Shown here piece after piece: positions 1-9,064 of a DNA stretch of 45,584 nt (the first letter of the stretch is position 1; every line of letters starts with the position of its first letter). The notes under the pieces were generated by a model, which worked only from the letters and a program-made list of their open reading frames with translations, was not told the DNA's origin and did not search any database. The position numbers and the translations under genes were made by a program. The stretch is from an uncultured Collinsella sp. (GTDB lineage: Bacteria; Actinomycetota; Coriobacteriia; Coriobacteriales; Coriobacteriaceae), in contig CATXXC010000018.1 in NCBI GenBank assembly GCA_958403385.1, forward strand, positions 1 to 45,584, read 5' to 3'.

Positions 1-9
1 GATTTTGCC

Positions 10-56
10 TCTTGACAATGTCCTGCTCATATTAAAAGGAACGTCCCCAAGTGCCG
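10..56. repeat. GTCCCC-type REP-like repeat fragment
   Basis: This stretch reads CTCTTGACA, then a variable part, then AAAAGGAACGTCCCCAAGTG. The same opening and the same 3' block recur at 16,284-16,342, where the block is flanked by GGCAC/GTGCC arms that can form a hairpin. It looks like a shortened copy of an intergenic REP-type element just downstream of the HAD gene. REP elements of this style are often mobilised by RAYT transposases, but no transposase is in the window. Confidence 0.55.
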
Positions 57-64
57 AGCCGCAG

Positions 65-835
65 CTATAACAGGCCAAAGTGCTTCGCTGCGTTGTAGAT
101 GCCATCGTCGTCCACGGCTGTCGTCACATAGGTCGCTGCAGCTTTCACCGTGTCCTGCGCGTTGCCCATGGCCACACTTGTGCCCACAGCGGCAAACATC
201 GACAGGTCGTTCTCGCCGTCGCCAAAGGCAATCGCCTCACTCGCATCGATGCCCAGGCGCTCCAGCGTCGCCGCCACGCCCAGGTCCTTGCCGCCGTTAG
301 CCGGAATAATGTCACAGAACAGGTCGCACCAGCGCGTGGTGAGCGAATGCGACACGGCATCGGTCACGATATGCTCGTCGGCCGGGTCCACAAAGGCGCA
401 AAACTGGTAGACCGGCGCGTCAAAGGCGTGCTCAAACGGCTCCTCGTGGTAGACGATTCCAGCGTTGCTGCCAGCCGTCACCACGCGCTCGGACAGGCGG
501 TTCACAAACGAGTTCTCGCCCTGCATGCACAGCGAGTCATAGCGCCCCTGCGCCACCTGGTCCACAATCACCGCGACGTCGTCCGAATCGATCGGGCAGC
601 TGCGGTAGACGCCCTTGGCATCAAAACAGTGCTGGCCCGAAAGCGTAATGTACGCATCCCAGCCCAGGTCGAACAGCCAGTCCGGCATCTGGTAGGTCGG
701 ACGGCCCGTGGCGATCACGCACGCAATCCCCTGCTCGCGAAAGCTGTCGAGCACCTGCTGCGCCGACGCCGGAATCCGGTGGGTCTTAAAGCTCAGCAGC
801 GTACCGTCGATATCGAAAAACGCGGCTTTGATCAT
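65..835 (-). CDS. Cof-type HAD-IIB family phosphatase
   Basis: This is a 256-residue cytosolic hydrolase of the haloacid dehalogenase superfamily, Cof/YbiV-like subgroup. The nucleophile motif DIDGTLL is at residues 8-14, motif II is the ATGRP stretch near residue 43, and motif IV is FGDGENDLSMF near residue 204, with GGKDLG carrying the motif III lysine. The large cap inserted between motifs II and III fits type IIB. Family members dephosphorylate sugar phosphates, pyridoxal phosphate or flavin precursors; the substrate here cannot be read from sequence. The gene lies 6 bp downstream of the ABC-F gene on the same strand, so the two are probably cotranscribed. Confidence 0.9.
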   Translation of the reverse strand: MIKAAFFDIDGTLLSFKTHRIPASAQQVLDSFREQGIACVIATGRPTYQMPDWLFDLGWDAYITLSGQHCFDAKGVYRSCPIDSDDVAVIVDQVAQGRYDSLCMQGENSFVNRLSERVVTAGSNAGIVYHEEPFEHAFDAPVYQFCAFVDPADEHIVTDAVSHSLTTRWCDLFCDIIPANGGKDLGVAATLERLGIDASEAIAFGDGENDLSMFAAVGTSVAMGNAQDTVKAAATYVTTAVDDDGIYNAAKHFGLL

Positions 836-841
836 TCTCGC

Positions 842-2701
842 CTACTCCTCGCCCTCGAGCTTTTCGCTCGCCTCGAGCCACGCCATCTCCAGCTCGTCCA
901 TGGCGGCGTGAGCCTCGTCGATCTTTGCCTGCTGCTCGCCGAGCGCCGTGTAATTGGTGGGATCGACCTGGGCCATGGCAGCCTCGGCCTCCTCCACGCG
1001 GGCGCGCTGCGTCTCCATCTTGCGCTCGAGCGAGCTCACCTCGCGGCGGAGCTTCTGGCGCTCGGCGTTGGAAAGACCATTGGGCTGGCCGCTCGACTTG
1101 GGCTTTTCGGCCGCAGCCGCCGCGGCACCGGTGTCAAACGTGCCGGTCTTGGCGCTCGGCGCGCCCACGGGCTCGCCCTCGGCGGTAGCGTTGCACAGGC
1201 GCAGGTACTGGTCGACGCCGCCGGGCATATGCGTCAGGTGGCCGTCGAGCAGCGCCCACTGCTGGTCGGTCACGCGCTCCATGAGGAAACGGTCGTGCGT
1301 CACCAGGATCAGCGTGCCGGGCCAACCGTCCAGCAGATCCTCGACAATCGCGAGCATGTCGGTATCCAGGTCGTTGCCGGGCTCGTCCAGGATAAGCACG
1401 TTGGGCTCGTCCAGGATCGTCAGCAACAGCGACAGGCGACGGCGCTGGCCGCCCGAAAGATCGCCGATGCGGCTCCAGAGCTGCTGGGTCGTAAAGCCCA
1501 GACGCTCGCAGAGCTTCTCGGGCGAAGTCTCCTTGCCATCGATGACGTAGTACTTCTTATAGTTGCTGAGCACCTCGCGGATCGTATCGCCCATGTAGGG
1601 CTCGAGCTCCTCGAGCTGTTGCGACAGTACGCCAAAGCGTACCGTCTGGCCAATCTTCACACGGCCGCGCAGGGGCGCGATCTTGCCCTGGATCACGTCG
1701 AGCAGCGTCGACTTACCGGCGCCGTTCTCACCCAAAAGTCCATAGCGGTCGCCCGCTCCGATGAGCCAGGTCACGTCGGAAAGTACCTGCTTGGGCGCGC
1801 CATCGGTATCCGCATAGCCGGCGTCCACGTCGACCACGTCGATGACCTGCTTGCCCAGGCGGCTCACGGCGAGGCGCTTGAGCTCCAGCTCGTCGCGCAC
1901 GGGCGGTACGTCGGCGATGAGCTCGCGAGCGGCATCCACGCGAAACTTGGGCTTGGTGGAGCGCGCCTGGGCGCCGCGGCTTAGCCACGCGAGCTCCTTG
2001 CGCGCCATGTTGCGACGGCGCTCCTCGGTAACCGCGGCCATGCGGTCGCGCTCTACGCGCTGCAGGATGTATGCCGAATAGCCGCCCTCGAAGGGATCGA
2101 CCTGGCCGTCATGGACCTCCCACATGCTGGTGCAGACCTCGTCCAAGAACCAGCGGTCGTGCGTGACCACGAGCATCGCGCCCTGACCGCGCTGCCAGCG
2201 GGCCTTTAAGTGGCGCGCGAGCCAGTTGATGGTGCGCATGTCCAGGTGGTTGGTGGGCTCGTCAAGCATAAGCACGTCATAGTCGCCGATCAGCAGGCGC
2301 GCGAGGTCCACGCGACGGCGCTGGCCGCCCGAAAGCTCGCCAACCGTGCCCTCCCAGGGCACATCGCTAATAAGGCCGGCCAGAATCTGGCGCGTACGCG
2401 GGCTCGACGCCCACTCATACTCGGGCGTGTCGCCCACGACGGCATGATGCACGGTATCGGTGTCGACAAGCTGGTCCTTTTGGCCGAGCAGACCGATCGT
2501 GGTGCCGCGACGATGCGTCACGCGGCCATCGTCGGGCTCCAGCGTGCCGGCAAGCACGCTCAGCAGCGTCGACTTGCCGTCGCCGTTTTTACCAACAATA
2601 CCAATGCGGTCGCCCTCGCCCACGCCGAGCGTCACGCTATCGAAAATATGCTTGGTGGGAAACTCTAGGCTGATGGAATCGCATCCCAAAAGAATCGCCA
2701 T
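842..2701 (-). CDS. ABC-F family ATP-binding protein, Uup-like
   Basis: This 619-residue protein has two ABC ATPase domains and no membrane segment, the hallmark of ABC-F proteins, which act on the ribosome rather than in transport. Domain 1 has the Walker A GKNGDGKST, signature LSGGQRRR and Walker B LMLDEPTNHLD; domain 2 has GENGAGKST, LSGGQRRR and LILDEPGNDLD, where the usual Thr is Gly. The last ~80 residues are a charged coiled coil, as in Uup. A longer reading frame extends upstream to 2,857, but the ATG at 2,701 is chosen because an AAGGAG ribosome site lies just before it and the protein then begins MAILLGCDSISLEF, typical for the family. Role in translation or ribosome protection is inferred. 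Confidence 0.9.
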   Translation of the reverse strand: MAILLGCDSISLEFPTKHIFDSVTLGVGEGDRIGIVGKNGDGKSTLLSVLAGTLEPDDGRVTHRRGTTIGLLGQKDQLVDTDTVHHAVVGDTPEYEWASSPRTRQILAGLISDVPWEGTVGELSGGQRRRVDLARLLIGDYDVLMLDEPTNHLDMRTINWLARHLKARWQRGQGAMLVVTHDRWFLDEVCTSMWEVHDGQVDPFEGGYSAYILQRVERDRMAAVTEERRRNMARKELAWLSRGAQARSTKPKFRVDAARELIADVPPVRDELELKRLAVSRLGKQVIDVVDVDAGYADTDGAPKQVLSDVTWLIGAGDRYGLLGENGAGKSTLLDVIQGKIAPLRGRVKIGQTVRFGVLSQQLEELEPYMGDTIREVLSNYKKYYVIDGKETSPEKLCERLGFTTQQLWSRIGDLSGGQRRRLSLLLTILDEPNVLILDEPGNDLDTDMLAIVEDLLDGWPGTLILVTHDRFLMERVTDQQWALLDGHLTHMPGGVDQYLRLCNATAEGEPVGAPSAKTGTFDTGAAAAAAEKPKSSGQPNGLSNAERQKLRREVSSLERKMETQRARVEEAEAAMAQVDPTNYTALGEQQAKIDEAHAAMDELEMAWLEASEKLEGEE

Positions 2702-2761
2702 ATGCCCTGCTCCTTCGTAGAAAATCAACGTTGTCCATGATAGCAGCGAGCCCCACCCCAA

Positions 2762-2796
2762 ACCACCACGAAGGCGCCTGTCCCCTTTGTGGTGGT
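2762..2796. repeat. REP-like hairpin containing GTCCCC
   Basis: ACCACCAC at 2,762-2,769 pairs perfectly with GTGGTGGT at 2,789-2,796. The loop contains CTGTCCCCTTT, the same GTCCCC core seen in the repeats at 10-56 and 16,284-16,360. It lies between the ABC-F start and the pst terminator, and looks like a REP-type intergenic palindrome. Confidence 0.55.
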
Positions 2797-2813
2797 CGCT
2801 TCGGTCGCAGAGC

Positions 2814-2850
2814 AAAAAGGCGGGCCATCTCCCGCAAGAGATGACCCGCC
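2814..2850 (-). terminator. Rho-independent terminator of the pst operon
   Basis: On the minus strand GGCGGGTCATCTC pairs with GAGATGGCCCGCC over a five-base loop and is followed by TTTTT. It lies about 60 bp after the pstB stop codon, so it most likely ends the pst transcript and separates it from the ABC-F gene. Confidence 0.85.
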
Positions 2851-2906
2851 CCTCCAATCAGTCCCGCGGCAACCATAGCCGCCGCGGGCCTCAAGCATGT
2901 CCCGGA

Positions 2907-3779
2907 CTAGGAGAACATGCCGGTGAGGTAATCATTCAGCCGCTTATCCTTGGGCCGTTGGAAAATCTCGTCAGTCTCGTCGTACTCGACCATATCGCCC
3001 ATGTAGAAGAACGCCGTGCGGTTGGACACGCGCGACGCCTGCTCCATGTTGTGCGTCACGATAACGATGGCGCGGTCGGCCACGATCGATGACATGAGGT
3101 CCTCGATCGCCAGCGTCGAGATGGGGTCGAGCGCCGAGCAGGGCTCGTCGAACAGAATCACGTCGGGGTTGAGCGCCAGCGTGCGCGCGATGCACAGACG
3201 CTGCTGCTGGCCGCCCGAAAGCGCGTAGGCGCTCTTGTCGAGCTTGTCTTTGACCTCGTCCCAAAGCGCCGCGCCGCGCAGGCTTTCCTCGACCATGCGG
3301 TCGAGCTCGTCGCGGTCGGTGATGCCGTGGCGCTTAGGCGCAAACGTGATGTTGTCGCGAATGGACTTGCGGAACGGGTTGGGCTGCTGGAACACCATGC
3401 CAATGGAACGGCGCAGCTCGTAGGTGTTTTCGGTCTTGGTGTTCACGTTGCGCCCGCGATAGTTGATCTCGCCCTCCACGCGGCAGCCGCGAATCTCGCG
3501 ATTCATGAGGTTGAGGCTACGCAAGAAGGTCGACTTACCGCAGCCCGAAGGCCCGATGAGCGCCGTGATCTCGCCCTTGTGAAAGTCGAGCGACGTATTG
3601 TGCAGTGCATGGTGGTCGCCATAGTACACGTTGACGTCCTTGGTGGAGAGCACGACCTCGTCGCTCACGGCCTTGCCGCTCGCGCGCACGCGCTTCTCGC
3701 TCTCCCCCACGCTCGACAAAAAGTCCTGGGTCTCGGACGATGCCGCCTCAGTTGCGGGCGTTGCATTTATCTCGCTCAT
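2907..3779 (-). CDS. pstB: Phosphate ABC transporter ATP-binding protein PstB
   Basis: This 290-residue ATPase powers the high-affinity phosphate importer PstSCAB at the cytoplasmic membrane. Visible motifs are Walker A GPSGCGKST, Q-loop FQQPNPF, signature LSGGQQQR, Walker B ILFDEPCSALDP and the switch His in VTHNMEQA, all in PstB style. An extra ~40-residue Ser/Glu-rich N-terminus precedes the ATPase core. The start overlaps the pstA stop by four bases (ATGA), which indicates translational coupling. It is the last gene of the operon; no phoU follows, unlike the common pstSCAB-phoU order. Confidence 0.95.
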   Translation of the reverse strand: MSEINATPATEAASSETQDFLSSVGESEKRVRASGKAVSDEVVLSTKDVNVYYGDHHALHNTSLDFHKGEITALIGPSGCGKSTFLRSLNLMNREIRGCRVEGEINYRGRNVNTKTENTYELRRSIGMVFQQPNPFRKSIRDNITFAPKRHGITDRDELDRMVEESLRGAALWDEVKDKLDKSAYALSGGQQQRLCIARTLALNPDVILFDEPCSALDPISTLAIEDLMSSIVADRAIVIVTHNMEQASRVSNRTAFFYMGDMVEYDETDEIFQRPKDKRLNDYLTGMFS

Positions 3780-4702
3780 TCGGCCGTCATCTTCCTTGCC
3801 AGTTGTTTGCCCACGATACGGGCGACTACGTTAAACAGCAGCACGCAAATCATCAGCAGCGCCGCGGTGCCCCAAACGATCTGCTGGGCCTCGGGGCTGC
3901 CCTCGCCATAGATCTTGTAGATGTGCACGGCGAGCGACTCACCGGGGCGGAACACGTTCCAGGCGCAGGTGGGGCTCGACAGGTTAAAGCTCAAGAAGTT
4001 CAGACGCACCGGCGAGCTCATGCCCGAGGTAAAGAGCAGCGCCGCGGCCTCGCCAAAGACGCGGCCGGCCGAAAGCACGATGCCGGTCACGATGGCGGGC
4101 ATGGCCTCGGGAATCAGGATGTGCAGCGTGGCCTCCCAGCGGGTAAGGCCCATGGCCAGGCATGCATCGCGCTGGGCCTGTGGCACGTCCTCGAGCGCCT
4201 GCTGAATCACGCGCACCAGAATGGGGATATTGAACATGGTGAGCGCGACGGCGCCGGAGATGATGGAGTACTTCCAGCCCAGCTGCACCGAGAACACCAG
4301 GAAGCCAAACATGCCGACGACGATGGAAGGCAGCGAGGACAGCGTCTCGATGGCGGTAGAGGCGATGTCGCGGATAGGGCCGTTCGGCGCGTACTCAACC
4401 AGGAAGACCGCTCCGCCTAGGCTGATGGGCACCGAGATGATCAGAGTGATCAGCAGCAGGTAGAACGAGTCGAACAGCTGGTAGAGCACGCCGCCCTGCG
4501 TTCCGTTGGCGCGCGACGGCTCTGTGAGAAAGCCCGGCTGGAACAGCGTCGAGATGCCCTCGAACAGGATATAGGCCACCATGGAGATGACGATGAGCAT
4601 GACGATGGCGACGATCGCCGTCAGCACGCCCGTGGCGATGCGATCCTGCTTTTGGACACGCCCGAGCCTCGCCTCGTCGATGTGGATGCGCGTGCTAGCC
4701 AC
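3776..4702 (-). CDS. pstA: Phosphate ABC transporter permease PstA
   Basis: This 308-residue integral membrane permease has about six hydrophobic segments and the inner-membrane ABC permease loop (EALEDVPQAQRDACLAMGLT and following), the contact site for PstB. With PstC it forms the phosphate channel. A GTG start at 4,702 is chosen: it overlaps the pstC stop codon and has an AAGGGGG/GAAGG purine block upstream. A TTG at 4,726 would add eight residues lying inside the pstC end and is less likely. It is the third gene of pstS-C-A-B. Confidence 0.93.
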   Translation of the reverse strand: MASTRIHIDEARLGRVQKQDRIATGVLTAIVAIVMLIVISMVAYILFEGISTLFQPGFLTEPSRANGTQGGVLYQLFDSFYLLLITLIISVPISLGGAVFLVEYAPNGPIRDIASTAIETLSSLPSIVVGMFGFLVFSVQLGWKYSIISGAVALTMFNIPILVRVIQQALEDVPQAQRDACLAMGLTRWEATLHILIPEAMPAIVTGIVLSAGRVFGEAAALLFTSGMSSPVRLNFLSFNLSSPTCAWNVFRPGESLAVHIYKIYGEGSPEAQQIVWGTAALLMICVLLFNVVARIVGKQLARKMTAE

Positions 4703-5603
4703 GAGCCTTCGCCCCCTTGCGGCCAATGAGATGGATGATCAGGATGAAGATGAGGCTCATGCCCATCAGCAGCAGACCGAGTGCCCACAGGACGTCGTCC
4801 TGGGCCGAGCCCTCGGCGTAGACCGCCATGGACGTGGTGAGCGTGGTGGTGATGGTCGAAGCCGGCGACAGCAGCGACGTCGGCATGGCCTCGATGCCGC
4901 CGATGACCATGCGCACGGCGAGCGTCTCGCCAAAGGCGCGGGTCATGCCCAAGATAACCGCGGTCATGAGCGACGGCATGGCGGACTTGAGCACCACGTG
5001 CCAGATGGTCTGCCAGCGGGTGTAGCCCAGCGCGAGCGAGCCCTGTCGGTAGCCGTCGGGCACGGCGCGCAGGCCATCGACCGAAAGCGTGGTCATCGTC
5101 GGCAGAATCATGACCGCCAGCACGATGGCGCCGGGCAAGATGCCCAGGCCCGTGCTCACATGGAAAACACTCTTCATAAGGCCGACAACCACGTGAAAGC
5201 CGATCAAGCCAAAGACGACCGAGGGAATGCCGGTCAAAAGCTCAATAAGCGGCTGAAAGATCTTGGAACCAAACTTAGGCTGGATCTCGACCGCAAAGAT
5301 GGCAGAGCCGATGGCGATGGGCAGCGCGATGAGCGTGGAGAGCACCATGACTGCAAACGAGGTGACGATCAGGGGCAGGGCGCCGGTATAAGGCAGGCCG
5401 TTTTCGGCCGTGTTGGCCAGGTCCCACTTGGTGCCGGTAAAGAACTCGACGACCGAGACGCCGTCCTTGATAAAAGCCGAGAGGCCCTTTTGGGCGACCA
5501 TAAAGATGAGCGCGGCAACGACAAGCGTCACGAGCGCTACGCACGCGCCCGTGACGCTCAGGCCCACGTTCTCAAGGTCGCGCTTTGGCAGCTGTTTTGC
5601 CAT
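4695..5603 (-). CDS. pstC: Phosphate ABC transporter permease PstC
   Basis: This 302-residue permease is the partner of PstA in the phosphate channel. It starts MAKQLPKRDLENVG, has six predicted membrane helices and the permease loop SLALGYTRWQTIWHVVLKSA with its family glycine. Its end overlaps the pstA start, and its start lies 25 bp after the pstS stop, so the pst genes form one transcriptional unit. Gene order and sequence style both support the call. Confidence 0.95.
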   Translation of the reverse strand: MAKQLPKRDLENVGLSVTGACVALVTLVVAALIFMVAQKGLSAFIKDGVSVVEFFTGTKWDLANTAENGLPYTGALPLIVTSFAVMVLSTLIALPIAIGSAIFAVEIQPKFGSKIFQPLIELLTGIPSVVFGLIGFHVVVGLMKSVFHVSTGLGILPGAIVLAVMILPTMTTLSVDGLRAVPDGYRQGSLALGYTRWQTIWHVVLKSAMPSLMTAVILGMTRAFGETLAVRMVIGGIEAMPTSLLSPASTITTTLTTSMAVYAEGSAQDDVLWALGLLLMGMSLIFILIIHLIGRKGAKARG

Positions 5604-5628
5604 TGCAAACCTTTCCGGGGGCGATTAC

Positions 5629-6567
5629 TTATTTAGCAGAGACCTTGCCGCTGGCGTCCTTGACGACCTTCATGGCAGAGACGGGGATAAAGCCCTGCTC
5701 CTCGACGAGCTTGCCCTGGACGTCGTCGGAAAGCATGAACTCCAGGAAGGCCGTGGTGGCCTCGTCGGCGTCCTTGGAGCAGTACATGTGCTCGGTAGCC
5801 CAGATCTTGAAGGAGTCGTCGGTGACGTTTGCGCTCTTGGGCTCGACGCCCTCGACCTTGATGGCGTTGAACTTGGAGTCATCGAAGTGCGAGAAGTCGA
5901 GGTAGGAGATGGCGTTGTCGGTACTGCCCATCTGAGTCTGGACGTCGCCGGACTTGTCGAGCTCGGCGTCGCCCTTAAAGTCGACTGCCTCGTCGCCAAA
6001 GACGGCAGCCTCGAAGGTGGCGCGGGTACCGGAACCGGCCTTGCGGTTGAGAACGACGATCTTGGCGTCGTCGCCGCCGACCTCCTTCCAGTTGGTGATC
6101 TGGCCGGAGAAGATGCCCTTGAGCTGCTCGAGGGACAGGTCGTCGACCTTCACGTTCTTAGAGACGACGGGACCCATGCCCACGACGGCGACCTCGTGGT
6201 CGACGAGGTTCTTGACCTGGTCGGCCTCGAGCTTGGTCTCGGCGAAGACGTCGGAGTTACCGATGGTGACGGTGCCGGCGGCAACAGCGGTCAGACCTTT
6301 GCCCGAACCGTTGCCCGAGCCGGAGACGGAGACGTCGGGGTTGGCATCCATGAACTTCTCGGCAGCGGCCTCGACGAGAGCCTGGAACGAGGAGGCACCG
6401 TCGTAGGTCACCTCGCCGGAGACGGACTCGGCAGCAGCGGCGCTACCCTTGTCGGCGGCGTCGGATGCGCCTGCGCCGCCGCAGCCAACGAGACCGAGAC
6501 CGACGATGCTGGCAAGACCACCAGCGAGGCCGAGGAACTGACGACGAGAATAAGCCTGATCGAGCAT
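5629..6567 (-). CDS. pstS: Phosphate-binding lipoprotein PstS
   Basis: This 312-residue extracytoplasmic protein captures phosphate and delivers it to PstCA. The N-terminus has a twin-arginine-like SRRQFLGLAGG motif followed by a lipobox LVGCGG, so it is probably exported and lipid-anchored at the Cys. The phosphate-binding signatures are visible: GASSFQ near residue 55, SGNGSGKG near residue 85 and KAGSGTRATFE near residue 185. The ATG at 6,567 is chosen because a GAAAGGAAG ribosome site precedes it; the frame extends to 6,657 without a leader-like sequence. It is the first gene of the pst operon; I could not identify a convincing Pho-box upstream. Confidence 0.94.
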   Translation of the reverse strand: MLDQAYSRRQFLGLAGGLASIVGLGLVGCGGAGASDAADKGSAAAAESVSGEVTYDGASSFQALVEAAAEKFMDANPDVSVSGSGNGSGKGLTAVAAGTVTIGNSDVFAETKLEADQVKNLVDHEVAVVGMGPVVSKNVKVDDLSLEQLKGIFSGQITNWKEVGGDDAKIVVLNRKAGSGTRATFEAAVFGDEAVDFKGDAELDKSGDVQTQMGSTDNAISYLDFSHFDDSKFNAIKVEGVEPKSANVTDDSFKIWATEHMYCSKDADEATTAFLEFMLSDDVQGKLVEEQGFIPVSAMKVVKDASGKVSAK

Positions 6568-6771
6568 GATCTTCCTTTCGTACATGCGAATCGCGGGCAC
6601 CCTGCCCGCTTTGCTGTTTGGAAAGATACGACCCCGACCGGGCAGCACCCGCGCCAACTGCGGTTTCTTACGGGCATTTGATAAACCCTTACCGCAAGCG
6701 CGGCCCAGCCTTTACAAACGAATAACAATCCCGCTGACAAGCATGGCCCGCCTTTTACACCGATAAAAAAG

Positions 6772-6840
6772 AAGTTGCGGTGAAATAGTTCCTGTTTGGC
6801 TGTTAGGCAGCCGATTCTAGGAACTATTCCACCGCAACTT
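6772..6840. repeat. AGTTGCGGTG palindromic repeat, copy A (also a terminator)
   Basis: The left arm starts AAGTTGCGGTGAAATAGTTC and the right arm ends ACCGCAACTT; 21 of 22 outer positions pair, with an inner GGCTG/CAGCC stem. On the minus strand it is followed by CTTTTTTATC, so it can act as the terminator of the dipeptidase gene. It is one of three related palindromes in the window (others at 10,047 and 16,177), all in the same orientation. Confidence 0.85.
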
Positions 6841-6862
6841 AGATTGGCAAAACGCCGCAACC

Positions 6863-8299
6863 TTAAAGCTCGAGCTCGTTGAGCCTTAAGATCGCAACAA
6901 TATAGATCTTGAGCGCCTGCTTGAGCTGTTCCTCGTTGGCGCACTCGTTGGGGCCGTGCATCTGGCCGCCCCATGCGGGCAGCTCCAGGCCGGTCTCCTC
7001 GGGGCCAAACGAGACGGCGCGGGCAAAGTTGCGCGCGTACGTGCCGCCGCCCATGGCAAAGGGCTCGGCATGCTTGCCGGTGAACTCGTTATAGGTATCG
7101 ATAAGCGCCTTCACGGCCGGATCGTCGGCAGACACCGAGAACGGCACCTTCGCACGACCCACACGGCACGTCACGCCAAAACGGCCCACGAGCGGCTCGA
7201 GCTGCTCGCGGATGGTATCGGCACTCGTGCTGTCGGGGAAGCGCACGTCGATGACCTGCTCGATATGGCCATCCGCCACACGGATGACGCCAGCGTTGCA
7301 GGTAAGCGGGCCAAACGCTGGGCTCGTCGCGTCGATACCCAGGCCGCGACCATAGGCATCCGCATGCACAAAGGCCAGGAACTTGACGAACTCGTGCTCG
7401 GCAGGCGTCAGCAGGCGCTCGTCGCGTGCACCAAACGCGTCCTCGGCCTCGCGCAGATACGACACGATCAGGCCGACGGCATTGATCGTCCCCTCGGGCA
7501 TCGAGGCGTGACCGCCAATACCGTGGGCGAAAATCTGCACATGACCATTGTCGAGAGCCGTGATCTCCAGGCGGTCAGCATTCTCGACCGGCGCCGGCAG
7601 CTCATCGGCGGCAATCGCGAGCTCGCAGATAGACTGCGACGGAATGGCGTTGCTCGCCTCGGCACCGCTCCAGGACACAATGCGCCCGCCGTCGATCTTG
7701 GGGCTCACGAACGTCGCCCCAAACTGGCCCTTCTCAGCATTGCAGACCGGGAACTCGGCATCGGGCGTAAACAAAAAGTCGGGGTCTGCGTTGTTCTCCA
7801 GATAATGGTGAACGTCGGACATGCCCACTTCCTCATCGCAGCCCAGCAGCGCGCGGAAGGTGTAGCGCGGAACAATGCCGTGCTTGAGCAAGTAGGCGCC
7901 GGCGTAGAGTGACAATACCGCCGGGCCCTTGTCGTCAATCACGCCGCGACCGAGCAGCCAGCCCTCGCGGCGCTCCATGGTGAACGGGTCGGTGTTCCAG
8001 CCAGGGCCGGCGGGAACCACGTCCACGTGGCAGATAGTCGCGAGCTGTTTGTCGCCGCGGCCCGGGATATCGGCGATTCCCACATAGCCCTCGTCGTCGC
8101 TCGTCTGATAGCCGAGCTTCTGCGCGATGCCGAGCGCGCAATCGAGCGCGTCACGGACCGGGCGGCCAAACGGCGCGCCGGGCTCCGCATCGGCAGAAAC
8201 TGCCACGGACGGATAACTCACCAGCTGCTCGATATCGGCGACGACATCCTCCCAGACCTCGTCGACATACTCGGCAACGCTCTGCTCCACCTGATTCAT
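6863..8299 (-). CDS. M20 family dipeptidase, PepV-like
   Basis: This 478-residue cytosolic metallopeptidase has the zinc ligands of the M20 family: HVDVVP near residue 90, the IDDKGP aspartate near residue 120, the CDEEVGM Glu pair near residue 155, PDAEFP near residue 178 and MHGPNE near the C-terminus. The YLEN and NAEKG stretches and the total length match PepV (Sapep) dipeptidases rather than PepT or ArgE. It probably releases amino acids from dipeptides. The ATG at 8,299 has a strong AAGGAGG; the frame continues to 8,344 but without leader features. A palindromic repeat with a T-run follows the gene. Confidence 0.9.
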   Translation of the reverse strand: MNQVEQSVAEYVDEVWEDVVADIEQLVSYPSVAVSADAEPGAPFGRPVRDALDCALGIAQKLGYQTSDDEGYVGIADIPGRGDKQLATICHVDVVPAGPGWNTDPFTMERREGWLLGRGVIDDKGPAVLSLYAGAYLLKHGIVPRYTFRALLGCDEEVGMSDVHHYLENNADPDFLFTPDAEFPVCNAEKGQFGATFVSPKIDGGRIVSWSGAEASNAIPSQSICELAIAADELPAPVENADRLEITALDNGHVQIFAHGIGGHASMPEGTINAVGLIVSYLREAEDAFGARDERLLTPAEHEFVKFLAFVHADAYGRGLGIDATSPAFGPLTCNAGVIRVADGHIEQVIDVRFPDSTSADTIREQLEPLVGRFGVTCRVGRAKVPFSVSADDPAVKALIDTYNEFTGKHAEPFAMGGGTYARNFARAVSFGPEETGLELPAWGGQMHGPNECANEEQLKQALKIYIVAILRLNELEL

Positions 8300-8353
8300 G
8301 GACGACCTCCTTACCAATGAGCGGCGAGCGTGCCCGCCCCTCACATCAAATAC

Positions 8354-9016
8354 CTATATAGCGAAAAGTTTAGCAAGCTCGGCCGCCGAGTGCACCACTG
8401 CATCGGCACCCGCCGCCTCGTGCTCGCCCGGCGCCGCCGCGCCCGAATAGATACCAATGCACGGCACGCTCATCGCGTGCGCGCCCTCGACGTCGTTAAA
8501 GCGATCGCCGATCATCACGGCATCGCCCGCGGCCGCACCCAAGGCCGCCAACGCGTCGCGGACCGAATCGGCCTTGGTCTCGCGCCCCTGCGGCGGATTC
8601 ATGCCAACCACCGCCTCAAACTGAGAAAGTCCCAGCTCTCCCACCATGTCAACGCACTTTGCCTCCATGCGCGACGTCGCCACGGCCAAGCGCTTGCCCT
8701 GGGCGACCAACCCATCCAGCAGCTCGGGGATCCCGTCAAGCACGGGATACTCCTCCGGTCCCAGCTCGTCAAAAAAGGCGCGGTACTCGTCGGCCACCAC
8801 AAGCGACTCCTCGCGGGAGAAGCCATAAAAGTCGTGAAAACTCTTCCACAGGGGCGGCCCGATCATGCGACGCAGGTCACCCATCTGCGCCTCCGAAAAC
8901 CCGCGTGCAGCCAGCGTCTTGCGCGTCGAGGTCATCACCGCCCGACCCGTATCGGCCACCGTGCCATCAAAATCAAACAGCACGACCGGCCGTTTGCATA
9001 TCTCCAGCGCCTCCAT
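8354..9016 (-). CDS. HAD-superfamily phosphatase, phosphoglycolate phosphatase-like
   Basis: This ~220-residue HAD hydrolase of subclass IA has the nucleophile motif FDFDGTVADTG near residue 14, motif II ATSRME, a lysine in the RETKADSV region and motif IV IGDRFNDVEGA. A helical cap lies between motifs I and II. Relatives act on phosphoglycolate or on sugar and nucleotide monophosphates; the substrate is not evident. The ATG at 9,016 is preferred because a GAAGAGG block lies seven bases upstream; ATG at 9,022 or GTG at 9,049 are alternatives. It lies 54 bp upstream of the dipeptidase gene on the same strand and may be cotranscribed. Confidence 0.87.
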   Translation of the reverse strand: MEALEICKRPVVLFDFDGTVADTGRAVMTSTRKTLAARGFSEAQMGDLRRMIGPPLWKSFHDFYGFSREESLVVADEYRAFFDELGPEEYPVLDGIPELLDGLVAQGKRLAVATSRMEAKCVDMVGELGLSQFEAVVGMNPPQGRETKADSVRDALAALGAAAGDAVMIGDRFNDVEGAHAMSVPCIGIYSGAAAPGEHEAAGADAVVHSAAELAKLFAI

Positions 9017-9064
9017 CGGCATCCCTCTTCCCCAGTTGACGATTTCCACACCGACACTTCAAAC

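Noticed and set aside
80..1984. 634-residue open frame on the plus strand
   Set aside because: It is antisense to the HAD and ABC-F genes, has no ribosome site and no recognisable domain; long antisense frames are expected at this GC.
6568..6771. Pho-box upstream of pstS
   Set aside because: No repeated motif with convincing Pho-box spacing was found.
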